A stretch of DNA of 64,000 nucleotides from Chitinophagaceae bacterium. Lineage in GTDB: Bacteria; Bacteroidota; Bacteroidia; Chitinophagales; Chitinophagaceae. Within the stretch, counting starts at the first letter, position 1; each line of letters starts with the position of its first letter. The position numbers were made by a program, and so were the translations under genes. The stretch spans positions 1-64,000 of the forward strand of contig JAGFIS010000017.1 of assembly GCA_024103425.1 (NCBI GenBank), given 5' to 3'. Shown in pieces: positions 8,032 through 16,079 of this stretch. The notes below the pieces were generated by a model. It ran no database searches and was not told the origin of the DNA. It saw only the letters and a program-made list of their open reading frames with translations.

Positions 8032-8847
8032 ATGAGATTTTTCTTCTGCTGTTTACTGCCTCTTGCTTTTCTATCATGTACTAATTCTAAAAAAGTAATG
8101 AAATCTGAAACCGAAAGGCCTGTGATAGATTCACCCGCTGACATAGTTATAGCCCACCGCGGGGCCTGGAAAAATAACGGCCACCCTGAAAATTCATTAG
8201 CATCGCTTAAATCTGCCATCGATGCTGGTTATTACGGTAGCGAGACTGATGTGCATCTGACTGATGATGAGCAGATTGTCGTAAACCACGATCCGTTTTA
8301 CCATGATATAGAAATTCAGACCTCAATGCTTGCAAACCTGCGGGTCTTCCCACTTGTCAACGGAGAGCAGTTACCATTGCTTTCCGAATTTCTTGAGGAA
8401 ATAGTCAAACAAGATCGAACTAAACTGATATTGGAGTTAAAACCGTCTGTCCGTGGAGTTGAGTGGGCAATGCATACAGTAAGGAAAGTTGTAGATGAAG
8501 TGAATAAATACAATGCCGCACCACATATTATTTATATTGCTTTTGATTATAAAATGTGTCTTGAGCTACTTAGGCTGGTGCCCGGTGCTGAAGTGCAATA
8601 TCTTAATGGAGACAAAACCCCTCAACAATTAAAAGATGACGGTATTTCGGGATTGGATTATCATCACTCAATATTTAAAAAACACCCTGAGTATATTAAG
8701 CAGGCGAGGGAATTAGGAATAAAGACGAACGCCTGGACAGTGAATGATGTTGAGACAACTGACTGGCTCATTAAGAACGGTATTGATTTCATTACCACCA
8801 ACGAGCCAGAGATGGTAGAGGAGCGCGCCCGAATAGCGATGAATTGA
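8032..8847 (+). CDS. Glycerophosphodiester phosphodiesterase, lipoprotein
   Basis: Hydrolyses glycerophosphodiesters to glycerol-3-phosphate and an alcohol. The signal ends in the lipobox LAFLSC (Cys16), so the enzyme is likely anchored and faces the periplasm or surface. The GDPD TIM-barrel motifs are all visible: AHRGAWKNNGHPENS (His42, Arg43, Glu53), GSETDVHLTDD (Glu71, Asp73), NHDP (His86), LILELKP, and near the end TNAWTVND with FITTNEPE. Length of 271 residues fits a single-domain enzyme. The gene stands alone between a terminator and the DUF983 gene 74 bp further on. Confidence 0.93.
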   Translation: MRFFFCCLLPLAFLSCTNSKKVMKSETERPVIDSPADIVIAHRGAWKNNGHPENSLASLKSAIDAGYYGSETDVHLTDDEQIVVNHDPFYHDIEIQTSMLANLRVFPLVNGEQLPLLSEFLEEIVKQDRTKLILELKPSVRGVEWAMHTVRKVVDEVNKYNAAPHIIYIAFDYKMCLELLRLVPGAEVQYLNGDKTPQQLKDDGISGLDYHHSIFKKHPEYIKQARELGIKTNAWTVNDVETTDWLIKNGIDFITTNEPEMVEERARIAMN

Positions 8848-8909
8848 GTGTGCCGGCCCCATTGGCTTTAGGCTCCTATCTTTTACATAAGTTTTAATGT
8901 GCTCTCTTG

Positions 8910-8917
8910 TAACTTTG
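8910..8917 (+). promoter_or_regulatory. -7 box TAACTTTG of the DUF983 gene
   Basis: Exact match to TAnnTTTG only four bases before the ATG at 8922, which suggests a leaderless or nearly leaderless transcript. No clear TTG element upstream. Confidence 0.5.
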
Positions 8918-8921
8918 CAAT

Positions 8922-9359
8922 ATGTCGCAAGATGAGAAACCCACGCCGTCCTACCTTTGGAGCGTCCTGAATCTGAAATGTCCCCGTTGTAGAAGGGGGG
9001 ATATGTTTAAACAGCCGAACCCATACAAAGGCTTGTCTCCGAATTCTATTTTGGATATGTACGAGAAGTGTCCGGTATGCTCTCAGACTTTTAACTTAGA
9101 GCCCGGATTTTGGTATGGTACCGGATATATGAGTTATGCAATTACCGTCGGTTTTGCGGCAGTAACTTTTTTTCTTTGGTGGCTGACGATTGGTTTTTCT
9201 TTCGATGACAACCGTCTTGTCTACTGGATCATTACCAATGCCATTCTCAGCCTCGCTCTTCAGCCATATTTTATGAGGATCAGCAGGCTACTTTATCTGA
9301 ACCTTTTCGTGCATTACAATGAGAATTATGATAAGGAAGAGAGTGTAAAATTCAACTAG
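8922..9359 (+). CDS. DUF983 family membrane protein
   Basis: Small inner-membrane protein of unknown function. An N-terminal zinc-ribbon-like part has two CxxC pairs (KCPRCRRGDMFK, starting at Cys20, and KCPVCSQTF), followed by the family signature EPGFWYGTGYMSYA and two hydrophobic segments (about residues 70-92 and 100-118). This is the DUF983 layout. A -7 promoter box lies only four bases before the start codon. The first copy of the structured repeat begins two bases after its stop codon, so the element may lie in this gene's 3' untranslated region. Confidence 0.9.
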   Translation: MSQDEKPTPSYLWSVLNLKCPRCRRGDMFKQPNPYKGLSPNSILDMYEKCPVCSQTFNLEPGFWYGTGYMSYAITVGFAAVTFFLWWLTIGFSFDDNRLVYWIITNAILSLALQPYFMRISRLLYLNLFVHYNENYDKEESVKFN

Positions 9360-9360
9360 T

Positions 9361-9462
9361 AGAAATAAAAAAGGGGCCGAATAGAAATTCACCCCTGTTA
9401 TAATCCAATATCCTATGAAAAACCGAGTTGAAGGCTGGATTGTGCCTTATAATATCTTTATT
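9361..9462 (+). repeat. Structured repeat, copy 1 (candidate RNA element)
   Basis: First of two direct copies about 205 bp apart. Hairpin 1: GGGG 9373-9376 with CCCC 9392-9395, and inside it GAAT 9379-9382 with ATTC 9387-9390. A 35-base linker (9396-9430) is identical in both copies. Hairpin 2: AAGGC 9431-9435 with GCCTT 9444-9448, followed by an AT-rich tail. Differences from copy 2 preserve pairing in both stems, so the element probably acts as RNA. The orientation is inferred from the T-rich tail. The linker also contains an ATG that could start a 16-residue peptide, which I consider less likely than an RNA role. Not a family I recognise. Confidence 0.6.
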
Positions 9463-9565
9463 TAGTTATAATATCTTTTTTGCTCAATGCGATTTGCCAT
9501 ATAGACTACAATCTTCTTATAAACGTTGCATCAAAAAAAATATTTTATTCTTTTTTAGTTTTTTT

Positions 9566-9670
9566 AGAAACAAAAAAGGGGCCGGATAGAGATCCACCCC
9601 TGTTATAATCCAATATCCTATGAAAAACCGAGTTGAAGACCGGATATTCGGGTCTTTTAATATTTTTATC
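9566..9670 (+). repeat. Structured repeat, copy 2 (candidate RNA element)
   Basis: Second copy. Hairpin 1: GGGG 9578-9581 with CCCC 9597-9600, and inside it GGAT 9584-9587 with ATCC 9592-9595; compared with copy 1 the A-T pair has become G-C on both sides. Hairpin 2: AAGACC 9636-9641 with GGTCTT 9651-9656, then TTTT and an AT-rich tail, which looks like a terminator. The 80 bases 9566-9645 differ from 9361-9440 at six positions, all transitions. It ends just before the 3' end of the convergent thioredoxin-like gene. Confidence 0.6.
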
Positions 9671-9673
9671 GGG

Positions 9674-10204
9674 TTACCATCCTTTCCTGAAACCTCTCAG
9701 GAAATCCTGGAATGAAAGCCTTTTATAGTAATCTTCTGCGAAATATTTTAATATAGGTTCAATCTCATCAGCCGACATAAATCCGGGGATAGCTGCCGGA
9801 ACTTCATCCGGGTGCATCATAATCACCGTGGTCGGGTAGCTGAGCTGGCCATTGGTAACAAACAGGGAAAATTCATTGACTTTTACCGATTTGTTATAAT
9901 TGTATTCCTTGTCCAGCCATTGCACAGTCTCCTGAGTTTCAGCATTTATCTTGACAGGATAAAAGTTTTGGTTGATGTATTTGGCAACCTTATCGTTATT
10001 GTAAGTTTTCTTGTCCATTTCTTTACACCAGTTGCACCAATTGGTATAAAGGTCAATTATAATGGGCTTGTGCTCGTTTTGCATCTTAACCGCTGCCTCT
10101 TCGAGAGTCAGCCATTGTATCTTCTCTTTCGGCAGATCATTACGTTCCGCAGAAAACATAAAAGTATAGGCCAGCGTTAAAATCCAGACAGGTTTCAGAA
10201 GCAT
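9674..10204 (-). CDS. Thioredoxin-fold thiol-disulfide protein
   Basis: Exported redox protein of the DsbD-gamma/thioredoxin-7 type, probably keeping periplasmic thiols reduced or serving as a chaperone-like reductase. An N-terminal hydrophobic segment (residues 1-18) is the signal or anchor. The active site is CNWC (Cys57-Cys60) in IIIDLYTNWCNWCKEMDKKTYNN, followed by KYINQNFYPVKINAE and the cis-proline loop LSYPTTVIMM. The 176-residue length is usual. It is convergent with DUF983 and the structured repeats, and 122 bp separate it from the LolA-like gene upstream; no gene pair explains its partner. Confidence 0.88.
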   Translation of the reverse strand: MLLKPVWILTLAYTFMFSAERNDLPKEKIQWLTLEEAAVKMQNEHKPIIIDLYTNWCNWCKEMDKKTYNNDKVAKYINQNFYPVKINAETQETVQWLDKEYNYNKSVKVNEFSLFVTNGQLSYPTTVIMMHPDEVPAAIPGFMSADEIEPILKYFAEDYYKRLSFQDFLRGFRKGW

Positions 10205-10326
10205 GTACTATTAACGCAAAACTTGCTTGTTTTATTGAAAAACCAGGCATAAAAATCCATGTTTTGAGTATTGATTCAGCAGCGCCGATTATTCACTAGA
10301 TTTTTTCAAGACAAACGCTCCCTTTT

Positions 10327-10986
10327 TTATCTTAAATCAATGATTTCAACTCCGGGATAATCTGCAGAATTGAAAGTAAACAAGGTTTCAGCAAGGGGAA
10401 TATTTGTCTTGAATCCGCTCAAAGTATAATAGTACCTTGTACCTGATTTCTCAAACAATTTTGCAGATACAATTTGATGGGTGCTTTTATTAATCTGCAG
10501 GATTACTTTAAAGAAAGGTAGTGTCTTGTCAAGGGGAGTGAGTTCTACCTGTTGCAAAGTGTTGGCGCCCGACTTCACTTCATCAATCAGTCTGTACAGA
10601 TAGTCTTTATCGTAGAAGTTGGTGAAGAGTTTCTGAGGGGTCAGCAGGTTATCTTTCGGATTGATCCTGGTAATCTGTATTTCTGCGGCTTCTTTATCGT
10701 AGTTATAAATACTCTTGCCGTCAGAAAAAGAGATGTCATTATTCATTACCAGTTTGTATTTGGAGCCTTTCATTTGCAGGCTGCCTTTCTGCTCTGATAA
10801 TTTTTGCCCTTTACTGTCTTCTATTACGACAGTGATACCAGTTGAAATAGTATTATAGGCTTTATACTTTGCAGATATTTTTTTCAACAATGTCTTTGCC
10901 TGCGGATCATTATCGCCCAAATAATCTGTTTGCGCAATTGCAGAATAAGAAGTGAGCAGAAAAATAGCAAATAAAACTTTCTTCAT
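10327..10986 (-). CDS. LolA-like outer-membrane lipoprotein carrier
   Basis: Periplasmic protein of the LolA/LolB fold, expected to carry lipoproteins from the inner to the outer membrane. The start at 10986 gives the signal peptide MKKVLFAIFLLTSYSAIAQ; an ATG six codons upstream and the longer frame to 11046 are less natural. Typical features are AKTLLKKISAKYKAYNTIS, the strand SLQMKGSKYKLVMNNDISFSDG, the short YNYD turn, QKLFTNFYD and the late strand TYYYTLSGFKTN. Length fits. It lies 94 bp downstream of pyrG on the same strand. Bacteroidota often have several LolA paralogues, so the exact client set is uncertain. Confidence 0.87.
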   Translation of the reverse strand: MKKVLFAIFLLTSYSAIAQTDYLGDNDPQAKTLLKKISAKYKAYNTISTGITVVIEDSKGQKLSEQKGSLQMKGSKYKLVMNNDISFSDGKSIYNYDKEAAEIQITRINPKDNLLTPQKLFTNFYDKDYLYRLIDEVKSGANTLQQVELTPLDKTLPFFKVILQINKSTHQIVSAKLFEKSGTRYYYTLSGFKTNIPLAETLFTFNSADYPGVEIIDLR

Positions 10987-11080
10987 GACAGTAACTTTTT
11001 TCATTTGGCTGATAGACGCCGGAAATAGCCCAAAGATTACCCTCACATTGAAAGTTTTTTGTTAATCTTTTCCGAACAGC

Positions 11081-12730
11081 TTACGACACCGAAACGGTAT
11101 TCGTTTTTTCATCGGTGAGTTTATCTCTTTCACTAAATGATTTTGCTGCTTTTACAAAGCTGACAAAGATGGGGTGTGGATTCTCAACTTTGCTCTTCAG
11201 TTCCGGATGAAATTGCACCCCGATGAAGAACGGGTGCCTGGTATTCTCCATAATCTCAACTAATCCTGTTTCGGGATTAATACCGGTTGCAACCATTCCT
11301 GCTTCTTCAAACTGTTTGAGATAATCGTTATTAAATTCCCAGCGGTGGCGGTGGCGTTCGCTGATCTCTGTCGTACCGTAAATCTGATGAGCCAGAGAGC
11401 CTTCACGAATCTCACACGGATAAGCACCCAACCTCATTGTGCCTCCCTTGGCTGACACTTTTTTCTGATCCTCCATCATATCGATAACCGGTTCGGTGGT
11501 GGCAGGGTTCATTTCTGTTGATTCGGCATTCTTTAATCCGAGAACATTCCGCGCGAATTCAATGGCTGCCATCTGCATCCCAAGGCAAATACCAAAGAAT
11601 GGCATTTTGCGCATACGAGCGTATTTCACTGCAATAATTTTTCCTTCAACGCCTCTGATGCCGAATCCCGGCGCGACCAGCAGTCCGTCCAGGCCGGCCA
11701 GTGTCTCATCTACATTGCCTTCTGTAATATTTTCACTGTGGATATTGATTACCTGCACCTTGCATTCATTCATCGCTCCAGCATGGATGAAGCTTTCTAA
11801 AATAGATTTATAAGCATCTTGCAGCTCAATGTACTTGCCGATGAGGCCGATATTCACTTTCTTGGAAGGATGCTTTACCTTATCAAGGAAAGATTTCCAT
11901 CTTTCTAAATCTGGTTCTTTGGCATTGGCGATATTCAGCTTCTTCAGCACAATTTCGTCGAGTCTTTCCCGCAGCATGAGCAGCGGTACTTCGTAGATGG
12001 TAGGAGCGTCTATAGCTTCTATAACACCTTCTTCTTTAACGTTACAAAAGAGAGCTACCTTTCTCCTGAGGTCAGGTGTCAGCTTATGTTCAGTGCGGCA
12101 TATCAGCACGTCGGGATGTACTCCGTTCGCGCTCAGAAGTTTTACGCTTTGCTGTGTAGGCTTGGTTTTTAGTTCTTTTGCAGCGCGCAGATAGGGGATG
12201 AGAGTCAGGTGTACTACCAGGCAATCCTCATCGGGCAGCTCCCACTGCATCTGGCGGACGGCCTCGATAAATGGAAGGCTCTCAATATCACCCACAGTGC
12301 CCCCGATCTCGGTAATCACGATGTCGTAATTGCCTTTTTCACCGAGCAGCTTCATTCTCCTCTTAATCTCATCGGTAATGTGGGGGACTACCTGAACGGT
12401 TTTTCCGAGATAATCGCCTTCGCGTTCACGATTGATGACCGTCTGATAGATACGGCCAGTCGTTACGTTGTTGGCCTGAGTGGTAGTGATGTTCAGAAAT
12501 CGCTCATAATGGCCAAGGTCGAGGTCGGTTTCAGCTCCGTCGTCAGTAACGTAGCATTCGCCGTGTTCGTACGGATTCAGAGTTCCGGGGTCAACGTTGA
12601 TATAGGGGTCAAACTTTTGGATAGTGACTTTCAGACCGCGCGACTGGAGCAATTTTGCCAATGATGCAGCTATAATACCTTTACCTAAAGAAGAAGTAAC
12701 CCCTCCGGTTACAAAAATATATTTGGACAT
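11081..12730 (-). CDS. pyrG: CTP synthase
   Basis: Makes CTP from UTP, ATP and glutamine, the last step of pyrimidine nucleotide synthesis. The N-terminal synthetase domain starts [19 protein letters not shown] with the P-loop, followed by [36 protein letters not shown] and [13 protein letters not shown]. The C-terminal class I glutamine amidotransferase has [10 protein letters not shown], the nucleophile in [10 protein letters not shown] and the His-Glu pair in [10 protein letters not shown]. Length of 549 residues is standard. A TAAGTTTG box (12799-12792) lies about 60 bp upstream. All expected catalytic motifs are present, so I take it as the working enzyme. Confidence 0.98.
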   Translation of the reverse strand: MSKYIFVTGGVTSSLGKGIIAASLAKLLQSRGLKVTIQKFDPYINVDPGTLNPYEHGECYVTDDGAETDLDLGHYERFLNITTTQANNVTTGRIYQTVINREREGDYLGKTVQVVPHITDEIKRRMKLLGEKGNYDIVITEIGGTVGDIESLPFIEAVRQMQWELPDEDCLVVHLTLIPYLRAAKELKTKPTQQSVKLLSANGVHPDVLICRTEHKLTPDLRRKVALFCNVKEEGVIEAIDAPTIYEVPLLMLRERLDEIVLKKLNIANAKEPDLERWKSFLDKVKHPSKKVNIGLIGKYIELQDAYKSILESFIHAGAMNECKVQVINIHSENITEGNVDETLAGLDGLLVAPGFGIRGVEGKIIAVKYARMRKMPFFGICLGMQMAAIEFARNVLGLKNAESTEMNPATTEPVIDMMEDQKKVSAKGGTMRLGAYPCEIREGSLAHQIYGTTEISERHRHRWEFNNDYLKQFEEAGMVATGINPETGLVEIMENTRHPFFIGVQFHPELKSKVENPHPIFVSFVKAAKSFSERDKLTDEKTNTVSVS

Positions 12731-12791
12731 ATTTATATTATTTGTGACCGTCGGATAATTGAAGGAGATAAAAATATTCCGGAGGGTCGTG

Positions 12792-12799
12792 CAAACTTA
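12792..12799 (-). promoter_or_regulatory. -7 box TAAGTTTG of pyrG
   Basis: Exact match to the TAnnTTTG box on the minus strand, about 60 bp before the pyrG start codon at 12730. Confidence 0.45.
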
Positions 12800-12932
12800 C
12801 GGTATTCTCAATGCAAAAAAAATGCGGGGGAAAAAATGTGAGAAATGGAGGGGATTTTTAACGCTTGATTGTTAGAATATTTCAAAACTGATTGAGTAGT
12901 TAGCTGGTAAAAGAGGCAAGAAACGCCGGCGG

Positions 12933-13607
12933 TTATCCCTCTTTACGGATACCGTCTTCATAATCAAATCCGTGGAGATAAGAAATCTTCCACTTCCCGT
13001 TTTCCTTTCTTACTCTGAATTTATAACGGAAATCTTTCCATTCAGGAGCTGCATTCGGTCTGAGATTTCCCCATTTCCAATTCAATTCTCCCCTTTTTTT
13101 GTCTAAGTGCAGAATCTCTACTTCTACGAAAGACCAGTAATATGGAGATTGATCCGGGTAAGGATAATCCTGAGATTCCGTCCATGGATCCACATCGTTG
13201 GCAAAAATGAAAGGAGGTTGTTCATCAACAGGCCATTGGTCGTAATAACCACTCTTGAGTCGCTCGTCAAGTGTTCGGATAATTTTCTTGTAGTTATTGA
13301 TGAACTCTTTCGAGAAGTACTCTGTTTCTTTCATTCGGATAAGGTTTCTTTTAACATGAGTAAAGTCAAATCCGTTATAGTATTTTCCTTCGCTGTCCGT
13401 CGTAACAGGAAGCAGTTTAGGACCGGTTTCAACGTTGGCCCATTTGATAACCCTGCGTATCAAATTTTGAATCTCTTCCTCATCGGTTTTAGGATCAACT
13501 ATGATTCCGGCCTCAACATAACCTTCATTCGGGCTAACCCCCTTTTTATTTTGAGCACAACTGCTGATGACAATGATGAAGAGTATCAAAATTCTGGAAG
13601 CATACAT
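12933..13607 (-). CDS. Uncharacterised lipoprotein
   Basis: I do not recognise this family. Residues 1-17 (MYASRILILFIIVISSC) form a lipoprotein signal with Cys17 as the lipid anchor. The mature part is hydrophilic, rich in Trp, Tyr, Asp and Lys, with segments such as LIRRVIKWANVET, a polar proline-rich loop around DPWTESQDYPYPDQSPYYW, and the end strands WKDFRYKFRVRKENGKWKISYLHGFDYEDG. The closing strand resembles NTF2-like or SnoaL-type folds, but the similarity is only at the level of pattern. It lies alone between pyrG and the 2-hydroxyacid dehydrogenase gene. Confidence 0.75.
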   Translation of the reverse strand: MYASRILILFIIVISSCAQNKKGVSPNEGYVEAGIIVDPKTDEEEIQNLIRRVIKWANVETGPKLLPVTTDSEGKYYNGFDFTHVKRNLIRMKETEYFSKEFINNYKKIIRTLDERLKSGYYDQWPVDEQPPFIFANDVDPWTESQDYPYPDQSPYYWSFVEVEILHLDKKRGELNWKWGNLRPNAAPEWKDFRYKFRVRKENGKWKISYLHGFDYEDGIRKEG

Positions 13608-13686
13608 AGTATTCGTTTGTGGTTGAAAACGTTCCGTTTACCTTAATCAAATGGTTAACGCATCTCCGTAAGTGTTATTATTTCAT

Positions 13687-14619
13687 TTAACCGACCCTGT
13701 TTTTGGAAACTCCTTGGAGATAAGACCTGATATTTTGTAGGGTAACGTTCGCCCTTCTCTCCAATGCTTCTTCAGTCTTGTATGCAATGTGTGGTGTGAG
13801 GATAACATTATCCAGACTCAGAAAAGGATGATTATGAGGAATAGGCTCTATGGAGAAGACATCTAATCCTGCGCCGGCTATTTCTTTATTCTTTAAAACT
13901 CCGAACAGCGCATTTTCATCAACAATAGGACCTCGTGCCGTATTGATCAGATAAGCTGTTTTCTTCATCGCACGGAGTTCATGCTCTCCGACCAATCCAC
14001 GGGTATTTGGGTTAGAAGGAATGTGTATGGAAATAATATCGGCAGCGGCAAAAAACTCTTTTAAATCAGAAAAATAAATTCCGCCTAGGTTTTTTAACTC
14101 CTCCTTTTCTGTTCTCGACCAGCCGATCAGGGGGCAGCCGATGGCTTTGAAGATTTTTGCAGTTGCGAGCCCAATTGCTCCTGTGCCCAGGATGCCCACA
14201 ACTTTTCCGTTGAGATCATTACCCGGACGCAATTCCCACTTATTTTGCCTGATTTGCCAGTCTGCTTTGGGAATCTCACGCAACAGTGCAATAGCCAGCC
14301 CGACAGCCAACTCCGCCACCGATTGGGTAGAGTAGGCGGGGACGTTATAGACGGCAATACCTTTTCTTTTACAAGTTTCTACATCCACACTGTCGTATCC
14401 TGTAAAAGCGACACCAATCATTTTCAGGTTCGGGAAGCGGTTGATAAGACTTTCGTCTATTTTCTTTTTTACGTTTACGAGAATTTCTACCGTATCACTT
14501 TCAGCAAGATTGATATCCCATATAATATTATAATCAAGACCCAACCCGTTGGCAGTGTTTTCAAACACTTCATGCGGGATTCCTAAGTCCTCAATAATTA
14601 ACAGTTGCTTTTTACTCAT
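13687..14619 (-). CDS. D-isomer-specific 2-hydroxyacid dehydrogenase
   Basis: NAD(P)-dependent reduction of a 2-oxoacid to the D-2-hydroxyacid; the exact substrate (glycerate, hydroxypyruvate, lactate) is not determined by sequence alone. The catalytic domain begins with QLLIIEDLGIP and includes MIGVAFTGYDSVDVETCKRKGIAVYNVPAYST. The NAD-binding motif is VVGILGTGAIGLATAKIF. The catalytic residues of the family are visible: Arg in LINTARGPIVDE, Glu in LDVFSIEPIP and His in TPHIAYKTEEA. Length of 310 residues is normal. It has no clear operon partner. Confidence 0.92.
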   Translation of the reverse strand: MSKKQLLIIEDLGIPHEVFENTANGLGLDYNIIWDINLAESDTVEILVNVKKKIDESLINRFPNLKMIGVAFTGYDSVDVETCKRKGIAVYNVPAYSTQSVAELAVGLAIALLREIPKADWQIRQNKWELRPGNDLNGKVVGILGTGAIGLATAKIFKAIGCPLIGWSRTEKEELKNLGGIYFSDLKEFFAAADIISIHIPSNPNTRGLVGEHELRAMKKTAYLINTARGPIVDENALFGVLKNKEIAGAGLDVFSIEPIPHNHPFLSLDNVILTPHIAYKTEEALERRANVTLQNIRSYLQGVSKNRVG

Positions 14620-14748
14620 CTTTTTTCAAATTTTTATAGTACCACTTTAATAATCCGTTTCTTCTTTTTGGAAATTCTTCCGGTTTGGAAAAATAACCTT
14701 CATAATTTTGATTCTTATCTTCTTTTGTTTTGACACAAAAGAAGCAAA

Positions 14749-14762
14749 TCCGCCGCGGCGGA
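14749..14762. repeat. Perfect GC palindrome in an AT-rich gap
   Basis: TCCGCCGCGGCGGA is self-complementary over 14 bases and stands out in an otherwise AT-rich gap. It is preceded by the inverted repeat CTTTTGT/ACAAAAG. Such palindromes are known in dispersed intergenic repeats of Bacteroidota; function unknown. Confidence 0.45.
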
Positions 14763-14872
14763 CAAGACTGACATTGTGCCTGGCTAAAAATAAATTCCCT
14801 TTCGTTCAAGGAAATATACTCGTTCCTGCCAGGGGCGGGACTTCAAATAGTATTTTCTTGCAGCTTTCTACG

Positions 14873-14917
14873 ACACTTCATTTCATTTATTTTCTTAACG
14901 CCGCACACTGTAGGTCG
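14873..14917 (+). repeat. Degenerate dispersed repeat, copy A
   Basis: About 45 bases alignable with 18134-18177, sharing ACACTTCATT, CAT, ATTTT, TTAA and a GTAGG/TTAGG end at roughly four fifths of positions. Both copies lie in non-coding gaps upstream of minus-strand genes. Confidence 0.4.
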
Positions 14918-14997
14918 TTTAATTATTGACTGTTATGAACTCCTGCAGCTAGATTTCTCATACGGTTCCTTTGTCATTCCATGAATCTATATCTTTC

Positions 14998-15804
14998 TCA
15001 TTTCAAGAGATCTGTGAGTGCAGCAAGATAGTAAGGATTATCAGTTATTCCATTGTGACCCTGACCTTTTAAAGTGATCAGCTTGTCTGTTGGCTTGAGT
15101 TCTGAAATTAGTTTTTCCGACGACTTGTAATAAATCACTTCGTCGCGGTCTCCGTGAAAAATTATTATGGGCACCTTGCATTCTTTGGCATACGCTGCCG
15201 TCTCAAAATTATACCTGAGCAGGAAGGTGGGTACAATCTTAAAAGTATGTCGTACCAGGTCGGCCAGGCTATAATAGGGAGCCTGAAGGATCAATAACCG
15301 CGGATGATTTTTAGAGGCGAGGTGTGCTGCGGGGCCTGTGCCGATCGAGTAACCTAAAATAATGATACTGTCTTCATCAAATCCGGTTTTTACAAAATCG
15401 TAGGCTTCCTGAACAACTCCGAGTAATTGCTCTTTGCTTCGTATAGAGCCTGTGCTTTTTCCGTAACCGGGATAGTCTAAAATAAAAACGCTGTATTGCA
15501 GGGCGGTATAGCGTTCAGCGACATATCCCCAGTCAGCCAGAGATCCTGCATTGCCGTGCAGATAGAAGATAAGGCCTTTACTGTTTTCGGCCCGAAACAA
15601 TAATCCATTTAAAGATTGACCATCACCGGTTGCGATATTCATTTCTTCAAACGGCAGATCGAAGTTATATCTATAGCTTTTGTCTAATTTTTCCGGTAGA
15701 AAAATGATACGTTCCTGAAACAAATATAGTGCGGTGCAGATAACGAAATAAACAATAAGAAGAGTGATGAATATTTGCAAGATTCTTTTTTTGTTACGGG
15801 GCAT
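14998..15804 (-). CDS. Membrane-anchored alpha/beta hydrolase
   Basis: Serine hydrolase of the alpha/beta fold, anchored by an N-terminal transmembrane segment (residues about 8-30). The oxyanion motif is YLHGNAGS; the nucleophile elbow is LGYSIGTG (Ser153); the acid is in FHGDRDE (Asp219) and the His in KGQGHNG (His250). DYPGYGKSTG is also characteristic. This arrangement matches the ABHD13/YqkD-like or BAAT-type peptidase/esterase group; the substrate is unknown. Length of 268 residues is usual. It starts with MPRNKKR followed by the membrane segment. Confidence 0.9.
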   Translation of the reverse strand: MPRNKKRILQIFITLLIVYFVICTALYLFQERIIFLPEKLDKSYRYNFDLPFEEMNIATGDGQSLNGLLFRAENSKGLIFYLHGNAGSLADWGYVAERYTALQYSVFILDYPGYGKSTGSIRSKEQLLGVVQEAYDFVKTGFDEDSIIILGYSIGTGPAAHLASKNHPRLLILQAPYYSLADLVRHTFKIVPTFLLRYNFETAAYAKECKVPIIIFHGDRDEVIYYKSSEKLISELKPTDKLITLKGQGHNGITDNPYYLAALTDLLK

Positions 15805-16079
15805 GATGATTCATTAGAAGCCGGGAAGGACATCCCCGGTTCTTCAAAAATAAGATGGAAAATGAAGCCCCTGTTCACAACCTTTCCTGTAGATAAAATC
15901 TCCCCAAAAAGACGGTGTCTTCATTATTGGCTTCTGTTTCCGGTTATTGTTAGACGGTATGCCTCATTTAGCCGCGTTTACTATAGACGGCAGCTCATTT
16001 TTAATGCTTTCTGGCAGCTTGTTACGTACGCTCCGTAGTCAGGGTTTAACTCTGATTGTCCGGCCTAAATCACTTTCTT
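15805..16079. other. Intergenic gap without recognised gene
   Basis: Between the WG/Sel1 protein (minus, ending at 16080) and the hydrolase start. No coding frame or RNA recognised. Confidence 0.45.

Larger units (their letters stand above)
14620..14997. other. Intergenic gap with palindromes and a degenerate dispersed repeat
   Basis: No convincing gene. It holds a 14-bp perfect palindrome (14749-14762, TCCGCCGCGGCGGA), a CTTTTGT/ACAAAAG inverted repeat (14722-14741) just before it, and at 14873-14917 a stretch that resembles 18134-18177 (see repeat entries). Several frames cross it but none looks translated. Confidence 0.5.

Noticed and set aside
14612..14809. 65-residue minus-strand frame in the 14.7 kb gap
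   Set aside because: It runs through the palindrome cluster and overlaps the start of the dehydrogenase gene; composition unlike a protein.
14708..14929. Two frames (also 18002-18190) with similar ends LHFIYFLNA / LHYIHFFNA
   Set aside because: Similarity comes from a DNA repeat in the gaps, with no start signals; not genes.
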